From the NCBI GenBank assembly GCA_945863875.1, contig CAMBBS010000001.1:1-64000 (forward strand): a stretch of DNA of 64,000 nt, read 5' to 3'. The stretch comes from Desulfopila aestuarii DSM 18488. Its GTDB lineage: Bacteria; Desulfobacterota; Desulfobulbia; Desulfobulbales; Desulfocapsaceae. Position numbers and translations under genes: made by a program. Below the pieces are notes generated by a model. That model was not told the DNA's origin. It searched no databases and worked only from the letters and a program-made list of their open reading frames with translations. Below are positions 1-9,252 of the stretch, one piece after another. Each line of letters starts with the position of its first letter. Position 1 is the stretch's first letter.

Positions 1-56
1 ATTATCCAAGTTTCAATGAAATAGCCGACCCAAACAGGGGAGCCATTATGAGGCTA

Positions 57-90
57 CAAAGCTTTTGGGGTTCAAGCCCCAAAGGCTTTG
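57..90. repeat. 14-bp inverted repeat (hairpin)
   Basis: A 14-base arm at 57-70 pairs with 77-90 apart from one G-U pair, around a six-base loop. There is no clear T-run after it, so it is only a weak terminator candidate. It lies about 170 bases before the solute-binding protein gene and may belong to the end of an upstream gene outside the window. Confidence 0.4.
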
Positions 91-256
91 TCGTGTCAAA
101 ATAAATTAGTGCATTCAATAAGTTATCCGTTAGCTTGACGGCTATGCCCTACAGGGGACCTCCAACAAAAGGGTTGGGCGCTTGGAATAGTTTTCCTAAG
201 GCGTCTCTTCCGAACATATATTGCGCGTTCATCCAGAGTGAAAAGGAGGCCTTTAA

Positions 257-1042
257 TTGAAGAGCATTGTAGCTAGAATCAGTGAGGTTGTCGTTTTTTT
301 ATTGTTTGTTTTTGTTAATTCCGCCTCTTGCGAGGAAAGTTCTTTCTATATTGCAGATGATATAGATGCAGCCCCCTATATCTTTGCAAACTCGGAAAAA
401 AGACCAGATGGAATTTTCTACGACATTATCGAAAATGCATTCAGACGCATGGGTATTCCTCTTAAATATGAAGTTTTTCCTTGGAGAAGGGCGCAGGTGA
501 TTGTGGAAACGAAACAGGCTGATGCGCTGATTACAATCCCCACATCAACTCGCCTTAAATATCTGGTGCCGACCCGGGAACCTGTGTTCGTGATGAAATA
601 TAAAATATTTACACAACGAGACAACCCGAACATTGAAAAAATCAAATCAATTCGATCCTTGTCTGATCTCAAAGGATTGAAAATCATAGACTATATCGGT
701 GACGGATGGGCAGAAAAAAATCTAACCCAATATGGAGTTGAATGGGCGCCGACTCTCACTTCAGCATGTAGAATGATTGCCTCGCACAGGGGGGATGTTT
801 TTTTGCAGGATGAAGCCATGGTGTTGTATGCAATAAAAAACACAAGAAAAAAAAGAGAGAAACCTGATCTTAATTACGACCATCTTGTATCATTTGACAC
901 TCCCGTCCCTCACGTCGGATTTCATCTTCTTATTCGAAAAGATTCTCAATATCTGAAACTCATTCCGAAATTCGACGAAACAATCAGATCGATGCACGAA
1001 GATGGCGAAATAGAAAAGATTAAAAATAAATGGATAAATTAG
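257..1042 (+). CDS. periplasmic solute-binding protein (SBP family 3)
   Basis: This encodes a 261-residue protein of the extracellular solute-binding family 3 type, which binds small polar ligands such as amino acids in the periplasm. The first 25 or so residues are a signal peptide with a hydrophobic FLLFVFV core. No good lipobox precedes the Cys near residue 25. The mature part has the usual two-lobe layout, with an N-terminal segment around DGIFYDII and a central FPWRRAQ segment typical of these proteins. The start is a TTG chosen because AAAGGAGG lies seven bases before it. No permease or ATPase gene is adjacent, so it is an orphan binding protein or part of a sensing pathway. The gene is AT-rich compared with the rest of the window. 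The ligand cannot be told from sequence. Confidence 0.8.
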   Translation: MKSIVARISEVVVFLLFVFVNSASCEESSFYIADDIDAAPYIFANSEKRPDGIFYDIIENAFRRMGIPLKYEVFPWRRAQVIVETKQADALITIPTSTRLKYLVPTREPVFVMKYKIFTQRDNPNIEKIKSIRSLSDLKGLKIIDYIGDGWAEKNLTQYGVEWAPTLTSACRMIASHRGDVFLQDEAMVLYAIKNTRKKREKPDLNYDHLVSFDTPVPHVGFHLLIRKDSQYLKLIPKFDETIRSMHEDGEIEKIKNKWIN

Positions 1043-1473
1043 GCTGCCAAAACAAGCAGGATAAAACTTCTTGTCAGGGTGTCGTTGACTTCTCCATGAC
1101 CTTCATGTTTGCATGCTCAACAGGAGAAAGTCTTGTCCTAAATAACTGACGGGTCTCTCTAGATACTTATTCAAAATAAATATTACCGGAAAATCACTAA
1201 AATATGACGGAAGCATTTATAAAGGATTTTGTAGCTCTCCTTGGGGGTATGATACCAATCCTATTGGCAGTAGGAATGTTCGACCTTTGAGATGTTCAAG
1301 GACTGTACTTCCAGGCGAGGGCAGTAAATATGTCAAATTCGCCAAAAATAAAAATGATAAAGATTCGACCCGGCGGTGCTAACGAATGACTAATAAACTA
1401 ACGGTGAATCATTGCCTAGTCAATCAAAAGCCAATTCGCAAGGCACAGCCAGCGAATATTGATCAAGTCTTTG
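1043..1473. other. intergenic, no gene seen
   Basis: About 430 AT-rich bases lie between the solute-binding protein and the LysE remnant. I see no convincing coding frame, tRNA or repeat. Confidence 0.5.
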
Positions 1474-2000
1474 TTAATAATAAAGCCCCAGTACAATCAT
1501 TGCAGTACCAGTAGCCCCGTTCATTTTATCCTGAGCGCTTGCACTCTTGAACAACTCCTTGGTTCGTGAAGCTGTGTAAGCATAAAACAACATGACAGAA
1601 CCCAGAACAAGAAAAACAACTGAGGCAACACTAACAACGTCAATGGTCGGAAGTTACTCTAGATGGACGAAAGTTGGTAAAAAACTTAGATAGAAAATAA
1701 TTACTTTTGGGTTACCAAGGGTGATGGCTAATCCATCCAAGAAACTGGCTCGGCCAGATTGTGGTATTATTGCTGCAATGTCAAGACGTTCAGCAGAAGA
1801 TCGCCATGACTTCATGCCAAGCCATACCAAATAAGCGCTGCCAAGGTACCTGATAGTTAGAAATATTGTGTTGAAGGTTTCGGCAATTGCTGATAGGCCG
1901 TAAATGGGAAAAAGGAGAAAAATCTAATCGCCAATTACTATGCCAAAAACCACAGGTACTGTGCTTTTGAAGCCAGACGATAGGGCACTGAGATACCGTC
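1474..2000 (-). pseudogene. LysE/RhtB-family exporter, truncated and interrupted
   Basis: Read on the minus strand, the region gives recognisable LysE-family amino-acid exporter sequence: an early VVFGIVIGD segment, a middle YLGSAYLVWLG segment, LGNPKVIIFYLSFLP, and a C-terminal VFLVLGSVMLFYAYTAS helix ending at a stop at 1474-1476. The frame is broken by a TAG after GIVIGD and by a TAA after LPTFVHLE. The N-terminal part is missing because the right end of an IS605-type element abuts it at 2001. Both stops are TAA or TAG, so recoding is not a likely explanation. Family membership is clear; the original substrate is unknown. Confidence 0.8.
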
Positions 2001-2574
2001 TTGACATTCTCCCCGGCCTGAAGGCCGAGGATTCCACCACCACCTGCGCATGAGCATACGCTTCTGAGCAGTTGCCTTGGTGGATTCCTGCTGCTGGCGG
2101 CATGACGGCGCCGCCCACTGCACCGGCAAACCGGGCAGGTCCTGCCCTTTTGATATGTATGGCGCCAACCGCCATTCCCGGCCAGCTTGTCCTCAAGTTG
2201 CCTGCGAAACTCGAGCCATCCCTGGCCGAGGAGGGAGCTGTTCAATCGGGACTTGGCCGGGACCTTCTTACCTGTTGCCCCGATCTCCCGGCTGTTGATA
2301 AACCGAACCCATCCTCTTTTGGGCAGGAAAACCCGAGCCCCATCCAGCTTGAAACCTTGCGGGTATCCCAAGAAATCGAGGGCCTGGCCGTTTTTCTTGA
2401 CCCAGGGAAACCGCTGCGGAATCTTTTTATCGAACGCCTCCTGAAGAGACACTCCTTCTGTAAAGCAAGGGCTTTGTTCCAGACGAACCGGCAGCACCCG
2501 GCCTGTTGCCGGAACAATTGCTGCCGATCCTGTTCGACCTTCAGTCTCTATTTATATGCCTTGCGTATCTTCAT
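2001..2574 (-). pseudogene. TnpB remnant (copy A), internally deleted
   Basis: The reading starts at an ATG at 2574 but meets TAG at codon 9. It then continues with RFVWNKALALQ and, after a frameshift, with a block around GYPQGFKLDG and GWVRFINSREIG. That block is joined directly to the C-terminal segment SSLLGQGWLEFRRQLEDK. The whole central RuvC region with its catalytic Asp and Glu is missing, and the tail is frameshifted. A normal TnpB has about 350-400 residues. This copy cannot encode an active nuclease. Confidence 0.8.
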
Positions 2575-2596
2575 AAATTAAATTATACTTTGGTCT

Positions 2597-3010
2597 ATGG
2601 AGACAAATAACGAGATCCGAACAGGAAGACATTGCGTTTTCAATATGCACGTCCATCTGGTGTTTGTGACCAAATACCGGAAAAAAGTATTGGACGGAAA
2701 TGCTATCGCAATACTCCGGGAATCTTTTGCCGGGATCTGCCGGAAGTCTGCAGCTGAACTGATCGAGATGAACGGAGAAGAGGACCATGTTCATCTGCTC
2801 GTTTTTTATCCGCCCAAGGTGGCCGTCTCTGCTCTGGTGAACAGTCTGAAAGGCGCTTCGTCCAGGATATTGAGGAAGCGTTATCCCGAGATAGCCGAAA
2901 GGTATTACAAAGATGTTCTGTGGAGTCCGAGCTACTTTGCGGCTTCCTGCGGCGGTGCGCCGATCTCCATTATCCGGCAGTATGTCGAACAGCAACAGAC
3001 ACCGGAGTAA
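2597..3010 (+). CDS. tnpA: IS200/IS605-family transposase TnpA (Y1, HUH)
   Basis: A 137-residue single-strand transposase of the HUH/Y1 type, which cuts and rejoins the hairpin ends of IS200/IS605 elements. The family N-terminus (HLVFVTKYRKKVL) is present. The HUH metal motif is EEDHVHLLV, with His64 and His66, and the catalytic tyrosine is Tyr129 in IIRQYVEQQ. The length fits the family. It is transcribed towards the left end of copy A and divergently from the tnpB remnant. This is the only TnpA in the window with every key residue. The copy at 14980 has lost both motif residues, and those at 26461 and 29149 are fragments. It could therefore act on the other defective copies in trans, which is an inference. 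Confidence 0.92.
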   Translation: METNNEIRTGRHCVFNMHVHLVFVTKYRKKVLDGNAIAILRESFAGICRKSAAELIEMNGEEDHVHLLVFYPPKVAVSALVNSLKGASSRILRKRYPEIAERYYKDVLWSPSYFAASCGGAPISIIRQYVEQQQTPE

Positions 3011-3049
3011 CAGCTTACGCCTTGTCGCCCCGGCCAGAAGGACCGGGCT

Positions 3050-4135
3050 TTACGGCGCGTTATTGGTAAACCTCTGCATTCCCTCCTGCATCAATAGCAT
3101 GAACTCTCCAATTGGCGGTGACATTTCCAATTCTTTTGGAATGCCCCTCGTGTAACTGAATTGGCCGTTTTTTTCACCCAGCAGTGTATACACTGCTTCC
3201 TTTTGACGGTGCTTCTGAAAACGGGCAAAGACGATTTCACCCTTCTTAAAAAAGATAACCGCTCTCCCATCTCTAAGTGACAGATGAACCGCCCCGGTTT
3301 TCCGTGCGGCATTGATCATATGCAAAAGATCCGCAGAGTTTATGTCGGCTAATTTCCCGGTCATGCCGGAGGTAATATTTCCTGACCGCAAGGCTATTAT
3401 CTGCGCCCTGTCGACCAGCATCTTTAAGAGAAAAAGCTGCAGCGTCTGGTACCCTTTCAGGATATTCCGGAAATTCTTCATACTAAGCATAGCCACTTGG
3501 GTGTCTTCGGTAGTATGTATAGAATTGGACACCGGTTCGCCGGAAAGAAGGCTCATCTCACCGAATATCTCTCCTGCCTTAATCTCGGCGACCTTTGAGC
3601 CATAGTCATTTGTGACCGTGACCAGTCCCTTCAAGATGATATACAGATCATTGCCTGGCGCCCCCTTCTTCACAACTCTCTTGTCTCTGGGGATCGTGTT
3701 GAACTCAAGCAGCAGTGTCAGGTCAATTAAAGAATGATCATCAAGAGGTTTAAATATATCAAGTTGCCGGAGTACTCCGAAATGTTGTTCAATAAGCTTC
3801 CTCCGGCGCCGATCTTTTGCCTCCTGGAGCATTTTCATCTGCAGCGTGGCAAAATCTTTTTCCTTTTTGTATTCAAAGTGAATCATGCCTTCACAGCCAC
3901 CGCAGTCAAATTGAGACTTTTGCCCACCACTTTGGGGAAGCCCACCGATATTATGTTTTACAGTGACGATATTGGCAATTTTCTGGGCCAGATGGAGGCA
4001 GCTTGGTTTATAGGACGGTGTCAGCAGGTTGAAATTTTGCACCTTCAGCTCCTCACCTGTATTGTAAGTGGGACAGGAACGCTCTTCTGTGATGAGAAAA
4101 ACTGCATCACGGTATTTTTCCTCTGGCTTGTTCAA
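3050..4135 (-). CDS. cyclic nucleotide-binding (Crp/Fnr-like) protein with PATAN (DUF4388) domain
   Basis: A 361-residue probable signalling protein. The N-terminal 85 residues hold paired cysteines (CPTYNTGEE, SCLHLAQK, FDCGGCEG) that could bind metal. A cNMP-binding domain follows at about 115-235, with the phosphate-cassette-like stretch GEIFGEMSLLSGEPVSN. A DUF4388/PATAN-like domain fills about 255-350 and contains GAVHLSLRDGRAVIFFKKGEI. There is no DNA-binding helix-turn-helix like that of Crp, so it more likely signals through protein contacts. The last residues (NNAP and the stop) are encoded by the left end of IS copy A, so the native C-terminus was replaced. The domain core still looks complete and the gene may be functional. 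Confidence 0.8.
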   Translation of the reverse strand: MNKPEEKYRDAVFLITEERSCPTYNTGEELKVQNFNLLTPSYKPSCLHLAQKIANIVTVKHNIGGLPQSGGQKSQFDCGGCEGMIHFEYKKEKDFATLQMKMLQEAKDRRRRKLIEQHFGVLRQLDIFKPLDDHSLIDLTLLLEFNTIPRDKRVVKKGAPGNDLYIILKGLVTVTNDYGSKVAEIKAGEIFGEMSLLSGEPVSNSIHTTEDTQVAMLSMKNFRNILKGYQTLQLFLLKMLVDRAQIIALRSGNITSGMTGKLADINSADLLHMINAARKTGAVHLSLRDGRAVIFFKKGEIVFARFQKHRQKEAVYTLLGEKNGQFSYTRGIPKELEMSPPIGEFMLLMQEGMQRFTNNAP

Positions 4136-4567
4136 AAATTACCCTCCAATACTGCCTGGACCCTGGGACAATAGGAAGATTTTTCGGACATTTCTTCCCT
4201 TACATGTCACCGGCCGTTTTTTTATTTACGACGACGGAGAATTTTTCTCTCCAACTGTTGCTCACCAGGGCCAGATCCCTGCTTTCACGAATGGGACCGG
4301 AATTGTTCCAACCAACAGGTAACGTTGATTCTTTCAAACCGGTGTGTCTGATGTATCATTACGATTATACGCCTTAATCGAAAAAAATGTAAACAGGGGA
4401 TGACAACTTATTCCATCCAGTTATCTTTTATCTACTTCTTCCGGACCCTTCCGTTTGACCTGAGACCCGGTCATTGCAGCCGGAATTACCAGACATTCAT
4501 TTTACTGGGCAAGCTTCGTTTTTTGAACATACCGCACAGTTGAGATTCCTGATTTCGTCAATGCATT
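4136..4567. other. intergenic, no gene seen
   Basis: This holds the probable promoter of the minus-strand cNMP/PATAN gene. No supported coding region was seen. The right side runs into a transposase remnant. Confidence 0.4.
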
Positions 4568-4687
4568 AAAAAAGTCTGGGAGGTTGACCCGCTTCTTTGC
4601 AGCCACTGCGGTGGGAAAATGAAGATTGTGAGTTTCGTTTACGAACAACGGGTGATTAAGAAAATCTTGGTTCGTCTTTGTTTGTAA
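4568..4687 (+). pseudogene. IS91-like transposase C-terminal scrap
   Basis: A short open stretch reads KKVWEVDPLLCSHCGGKM, then KIVSFVYEQRVIKKIL and a stop at 4685-4687. The CxxCGGKM zinc-ribbon-like motif followed by a short tail is typical of the C-terminus of IS91/ISCR-type transposases. Nothing of the catalytic part remains upstream. Confidence 0.6.
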
Positions 4688-4887
4688 TCAATTGTTATTG
4701 ATGGGAAAAATATTGGAAACCTGGCCCAGGGCCGGTTATTGCCTTCATCTTCAAAATACTTGCTAAAGCTGTTTTGAAGAGGTAGTTATTGATGCATCGA
4801 ATCGGATGGCCCTTCGTTGGCGTGGCTTTTTTAGGACCTCCGGAAAAGGCGACTGCTAATGATCCTAACGCTCGTAAGAGGTTGACC

Positions 4888-6633
4888 ATGTCAGACACGA
4901 ATATTTTTGTCACGGCCTTGTCCCGGGTTTTTCCCACCTTTGTTGGCAAAATCCAGGGTGCTGTTTTCTCACTTCTTGTTTTACATCTGGCCTGTGCGGG
5001 TTCGATCATCCTTGCCATCGTCTACCCTGATTATCTTGCACCATTTGTCGGCTTGGGGCTCGGCCTGCTGGTGCTGGCGCTCATTGCCGGCATGGTTTGC
5101 ATCGAGATGCTTAAATGTGGTCAGAACGAAATTGTCGCCGAGATAATGTCACTTTTTGCCAATATCGAGCGAGGCAGAGCCGATCTGTCAAAGGTGAATA
5201 GAAGATTTGGCAACCCCGATGTCCAGAGGATCAATGACAGTTATGGTTGTTTTCTCGATACGGTGAGAAAACTCATCGACGAGATACGCAGGATCGGCAT
5301 TGATATCGCCGTAGATTCGACCAGGGTTGCCTCAACGGTTTTTGGTACCGCTCGCAAGACGGCGGAGCAGCGAGAGTTGTCGGAGCTGGTCTCTGCGGCA
5401 AGCAATGAGGCAAACAGTGCAATCGCAGAGGTCTCTGAAAATACGCAATATGTGTCTGGAAAGACCACAAACAACCTGGAGATGGCGCGCAGTTCACTCA
5501 ACGAACTCGTGAGTGTCACTGAAAAAATATCGCAGATAAACAGGACGGTGTCTTCCTTTATCGCTACAGTGGATGATCTGGACAAAAGTTCCGGAAATAT
5601 TCTTGGCATAGTCAGTACCATTAACAGCATATCCGAGCAGACCAATCTCTTGTCGCTCAATGCCACAATAGAGGCGGCGCGGGCGGCTGAACACGGCAAA
5701 GGTTTTGCTGTGGTCGCAGCGGAAGTCCGCGAGCTGGCTAAAAGGATAAAACCGGCCACCGAGGAGATTACTGCAAACATCAACTCCATGATTGCCATTG
5801 TTGATAAGACCAAGAGTGAGACGGAAAAAATTCTGCAATACTCCAGGGAAACAGACGAAGTCGTCGGCCATACAACGGAGAATTTCAAGACACTGATCAC
5901 CGATTTCGAGATAACCGATGATCAGCTGATGAAGATAGCCGCGGCAATCGAAGAATTGTCGACCAATAATACCGAGATCACCAGGAAGGTCGACTCCATC
6001 AATTTGCTCAGCGGCGATATTGCTCAAGAGATGGGTCTCTCAGAAAATTCCATAAGCGCCCTGAACAGGATCACGGAAAAGATGCTGGAGATGGTGTCGA
6101 CGTTTAAAACCGGCGAGGGTAAATTTGACTGGCTGATAACCACCGCCCAGTCGATAAAAGTTGACTTTGAGAAAAGTATTCAGCAGTTAAAAGATAAGGG
6201 TATCAATGTCTTTGATGCCAATTATAAAAAAGTGCCAAATACCGAACCGCAAAAATATACAGCCGCATTTACCACGGCTTTTGAGAAAGAGTTGATGCCC
6301 CTTTTTGATGCGGCTAGAAAGCGGATCTCCAATTCCATATATGTTCTCGCCATTGATAAAAATGGCTACCTTGCCTCCCACCACGCCGAGTTTTCGAAAC
6401 CGATGACCGGTGATCCCAAGCGCGACCTGCTGGAGAGTCGTCACCAGAGAATCTTTTTTAATGTTGATTCGGAAAAGAAACGCTGCAGACACACAGAGCC
6501 GATGCTCATGCAGACCTATATGCGCGACACAGGTCAGATCCTCAATGACCTTTCCATGCCGATATATATAGATGGCAAACACTGGGGGGCGATGATCATC
6601 GGTTTTGATCCCAAGGTGATGTTTGCCGACTGA
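4888..6633 (+). CDS. methyl-accepting chemotaxis protein with C-terminal sensor-like domain
   Basis: An inner-membrane chemoreceptor of about 581 residues from the chosen ATG, which has AAGAGG upstream; an in-frame ATG at 4789 gives 614. Two hydrophobic segments near residues 20-45 and 50-75 are separated by only a few residues, so there is almost no periplasmic domain. A long coiled-coil signalling region follows, with the conserved hairpin tip around [18 protein letters not shown] and [17 protein letters not shown]. After the signalling part comes an extra domain of about 120 residues with [28 protein letters not shown] and [11 protein letters not shown]. This resembles the cytoplasmic Cache/PAS-like tails known in some receptors. 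Sensing is therefore probably cytoplasmic. No che genes are nearby. Confidence 0.9.
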   Translation: MSDTNIFVTALSRVFPTFVGKIQGAVFSLLVLHLACAGSIILAIVYPDYLAPFVGLGLGLLVLALIAGMVCIEMLKCGQNEIVAEIMSLFANIERGRADLSKVNRRFGNPDVQRINDSYGCFLDTVRKLIDEIRRIGIDIAVDSTRVASTVFGTARKTAEQRELSELVSAASNEANSAIAEVSENTQYVSGKTTNNLEMARSSLNELVSVTEKISQINRTVSSFIATVDDLDKSSGNILGIVSTINSISEQTNLLSLNATIEAARAAEHGKGFAVVAAEVRELAKRIKPATEEITANINSMIAIVDKTKSETEKILQYSRETDEVVGHTTENFKTLITDFEITDDQLMKIAAAIEELSTNNTEITRKVDSINLLSGDIAQEMGLSENSISALNRITEKMLEMVSTFKTGEGKFDWLITTAQSIKVDFEKSIQQLKDKGINVFDANYKKVPNTEPQKYTAAFTTAFEKELMPLFDAARKRISNSIYVLAIDKNGYLASHHAEFSKPMTGDPKRDLLESRHQRIFFNVDSEKKRCRHTEPMLMQTYMRDTGQILNDLSMPIYIDGKHWGAMIIGFDPKVMFAD

Positions 6634-7185
6634 CGCCTCCCGCAGCCATTCGTCAAAACCCATAGAAGGAAATCTATAGTTCCGAGATGCTTCGCGCTTC
6701 CGTTTGTCAGGTTTTATTAACTATGGCGATAGGTAAAATTGATGCTGAGGAGTAAGGCGAAAAAGAGGTAACCCGTCAGGTCGATTTCTGAATCAAAGAG
6801 AGGAACGGGTAGGAAAGGTGTTCCTTCAGTGGCAGCTGTAATAGAATCAAGGATATTTCGGCCCGGTTTTCTTGCTGTGGAGGGATAGCTTCTGCTGTGG
6901 GCAAAATGTTCCGCTCCTTGCACCGTCCGAAAACAGGCCGATATTTTCAGCCGGACTTTGATCATGCGAATGTCTTGTCCGGCAAGATTGTTGGTGAACG
7001 TTTAAATAGCGATAAACAACCAACACAAAACATAAAACTCGCTAGCACCTGGAAGAACATCAGGTTAAAAACAAGACAATGACATATTGTTATCTTTCTA
7101 ATCCTGAAATTCTTCTTTGCTCAATGCAAACTTTCGCTGTTTTTTGTTTTGACATACATAAACGTCATTAAGTGCAATTAAGGGC
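6634..7185. other. intergenic, no gene seen
   Basis: About 550 bases between the chemoreceptor and a transposase remnant. Several short open frames exist on both strands, but none has a convincing ribosome site or family resemblance. Confidence 0.4.
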
Positions 7186-8256
7186 ATGGGAGATGCCAAC
7201 TTTTTCACCAAACCAGTCGACAAATGGCAGCGCAAGTACGAAGCGTTACGGGCTTCCTTTGTTGAGCGTCGACCCGACCGCATTGTTGCCGGACGTTTTG
7301 GGCGAGCATCGGCCACCTCCGTGTTCTCCGGCATCAGTTTCGTCATGAAAAAATCGACTTCTCGGAAGCAGTGGCCGAAGCCGGCCATCCACGACGGAGA
7401 ATCGATGCGACAACCCGGCAGAAAAATGTTGAATGGCGGCAGCGCGAAATCTCGGCGGGCGATATCGCCCAACTGCTCAACCGGGAGGCGATAGACATTT
7501 CCGTGCGCACCATCGAACGTATCCAGGCGGAAGAAGGATTTAAAAAGCTTCCTCGGCGAACCCACCTTCAAGCATCTCCATGATCGCCACCCATGCCATT
7601 ATCATCCCGGTTTTAAATTGGTTGAAAGCGATGGCCGGGACATTGCCAAGCCGGAGATCAAGAGACAGGCGAGCCTTATCACCGGAATCAAGAACGGACT
7701 CAACACGCTTTACAAGAAGCTGACAACTGCCAATGCTGCCACGAAGAAGGACGGTGCCCCGCGCCGGAACAGTGTCAGGCGACACCTGGAAGGTACCATC
7801 GCCGGACAAGAGTCCGCGCTCGCTGTTCTCCAGGAAGAAATGAAGCGGTCGCCGGAGCGTGTGGATGCCTCAAGTCTTGAGGATTACCAATCGATCCAGC
7901 GGGTTGACGACGAGGGGAAATACCTGTTTGCTTTTGTGACAGCTTCTGTCTGGAATGCCCGCAGGCAGATGGTAGACTGGCTGCAACCGCACTTTGATGA
8001 GGAAAATGAGCTGGTGGATCTGTTTTATGCCATCACCAATGGCCATGGCTGGATCAAGTCAACCAGGGCAGTGGTCACGGTACGGCTTGAGCCATTGCAG
8101 CAGCCGAGACGGCGGCTTGCCCAGGAGCAACTACGCCGTAAACAAACCTTGGCGCACGCACTCCTGGCGGGAAGTGGCTGGCCGTTGAAGGAGCTGAGGA
8201 GCCAGTTTGAAGCCCGGATGTCCAAAAAAAAAAGACCGGTTTTGTCGGCCTGTTAA
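7186..8256 (+). pseudogene. chimeric or internally deleted transposase remnant (copy G)
   Basis: The start gives a transposase-like helix-turn-helix region (FFTKPVDKWQRKYEALRA), which shifts frame near 7310 and continues as EAGHPRRRIDATTRQ and SVRTIERIQAEEGFKKLPRR. At about 7560-7570 it jumps, near a CACCTTCAAGC stretch, to HDRHPCHYHPGFKLVESD. It then runs to 8256 through LITGIKNGLNTLYKKLTT and NARRQMVDWLQPHFDEEN. The same C-terminal block occurs in the remnants at 13255-13624 and 29416-30550. The catalytic centre expected between the two parts is absent. I cannot assign the IS family with certainty. Confidence 0.65.
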
Positions 8257-8352
8257 CGAGGAGTGGGTCTGTCAGATGCACTGTCTTTGTTTGCAATTAG
8301 GCGTAATTGATACTGTCCTGGAGTTGCATGATAAGACCTGAACTCAATTAAA

Positions 8353-8382
8353 CCGTCATACCCCGCTTCCGGGGCATGACGG
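8353..8382 (-). terminator. terminator-like hairpin for the lactonase/ADH operon
   Basis: CCGTCAT-A-CCCCG pairs with CGGGG-C-ATGACGG around a CTTC loop. On the minus strand it is followed by TTTAATT. It lies about 70 bases after the stop of the minus-strand hydrolase gene, so it probably ends that operon. Confidence 0.65.
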
Positions 8383-8449
8383 AATAGCAGCATAACAAGT
8401 CATGGTTTGGACATGACCTGTTGAACTGATCTCTCAGTTCGACGTTGAA

Positions 8450-9229
8450 TCAGTCGTAATATTCAGGTGCCTGCTTAAATTCCTTCCATGCCGCGGGATC
8501 GTGGCCGGTGACCACCTTCACACCCTGGGTTTCCTGGAGGAGGCGCATGCGGTTGACCGAACGAACTGTTTCTCCGGCATTCCACATCAGGCCTGGCAAG
8601 GTCCCGTTTTTTAGATTTTCTGTCGTGTAACAGGAATCAGCGGCAAAAAACATCGGTCCGCTGTTAGGTAGGTTCACCAAAATCGACTGATGGCCAGGAG
8701 TATGGCCCGGTGTAAAATAGATTTTGATTGCTCCATCGCCGAACAGATCGAATCCGTCTGTATTCCAGCCTTCCAGAATATACCAGTCGACATCTTTATC
8801 GAAGTCTTTGCGGATGTAAGCAAGTTTCATATATGGGTCGGGGACATAGGCAAAGTGCAACTCATCACGCTGGACAATGTACTGCGCGTTGGGAAAATGG
8901 CCCACGCAACCTGCATGGTCCAGATGAAGGTGAGACAATATGACATAGCGGATATCTTCCGGAGCAACACCTACCTTCTTGATGGCGTTGACACACCACT
9001 GCTCCTCGGTCATCACCGGGTCATAGGCACCCAGAATATCTCCCCAGTGTTTTTTCTTCTCATGGATAATTTCATAGGCATTGCCCGTATCAAAAAGCAC
9101 CTTCCCTTTAGGGTGGTCTATCAGCAGAAATGGCACCGGCACATCAAAATTTTCGCCTACACCCTGATTCAGGGTAAAGAAATGCCTCTGGCTCTTTAAA
9201 ATACCCGCTTCAAACAAATACAGTTTCAT
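8450..9229 (-). CDS. metallo-beta-lactamase-fold hydrolase (N-acyl-homoserine lactonase family)
   Basis: A 259-residue soluble protein of the metallo-beta-lactamase fold. The dinuclear metal motif HxHxDH is seen as SHLHLDHAG (His100, His102, Asp104, His105). It is joined by the later histidine of TPGHTPGH, the aspartate of AADSCYT and the histidine of TGHDPAAW. Spacing and length resemble AiiA/AttM-type lactonases, but many proteins so named act on other lactones or thioesters, so the substrate is open. The gene lies 23 bases after the iron alcohol dehydrogenase on the same strand and probably shares its sigma-54 promoter. A substrate related to an alcohol, aldehyde or lactone route is plausible. 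A hairpin at 8353-8382 probably ends the transcript. Confidence 0.85.
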   Translation of the reverse strand: MKLYLFEAGILKSQRHFFTLNQGVGENFDVPVPFLLIDHPKGKVLFDTGNAYEIIHEKKKHWGDILGAYDPVMTEEQWCVNAIKKVGVAPEDIRYVILSHLHLDHAGCVGHFPNAQYIVQRDELHFAYVPDPYMKLAYIRKDFDKDVDWYILEGWNTDGFDLFGDGAIKIYFTPGHTPGHQSILVNLPNSGPMFFAADSCYTTENLKNGTLPGLMWNAGETVRSVNRMRLLQETQGVKVVTGHDPAAWKEFKQAPEYYD

Positions 9230-9252
9230 AGGGTCACTCCTCTATGGATGAA

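Larger units (their letters stand above)
2001..3065 (-). mobile_element. IS200/IS605-type element, copy A (complete ends)
   Basis: This copy has divergent tnpA and tnpB and a palindromic end on each side. The right end starts at TTGACATTCTCCCCGG (2001), followed by a small hairpin. The left end carries a hairpin around 3028-3050 and stops at 3065, next to TTTAC on the minus strand. Similar right ends recur at 15981, 24562, 32180 and 61050, and similar left ends at 14925 and 26617. TnpA looks intact but tnpB is degenerate. The flanks come from two different genes: the tail of a cNMP-binding protein and an interior part of LysE. Confidence 0.85.

Noticed and set aside
1474-2000. LysE reading frame with stops as possible recoding
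   Set aside because: The two stops are TAA and TAG, the start is missing, and an IS end abuts the gene, so simple decay explains it.
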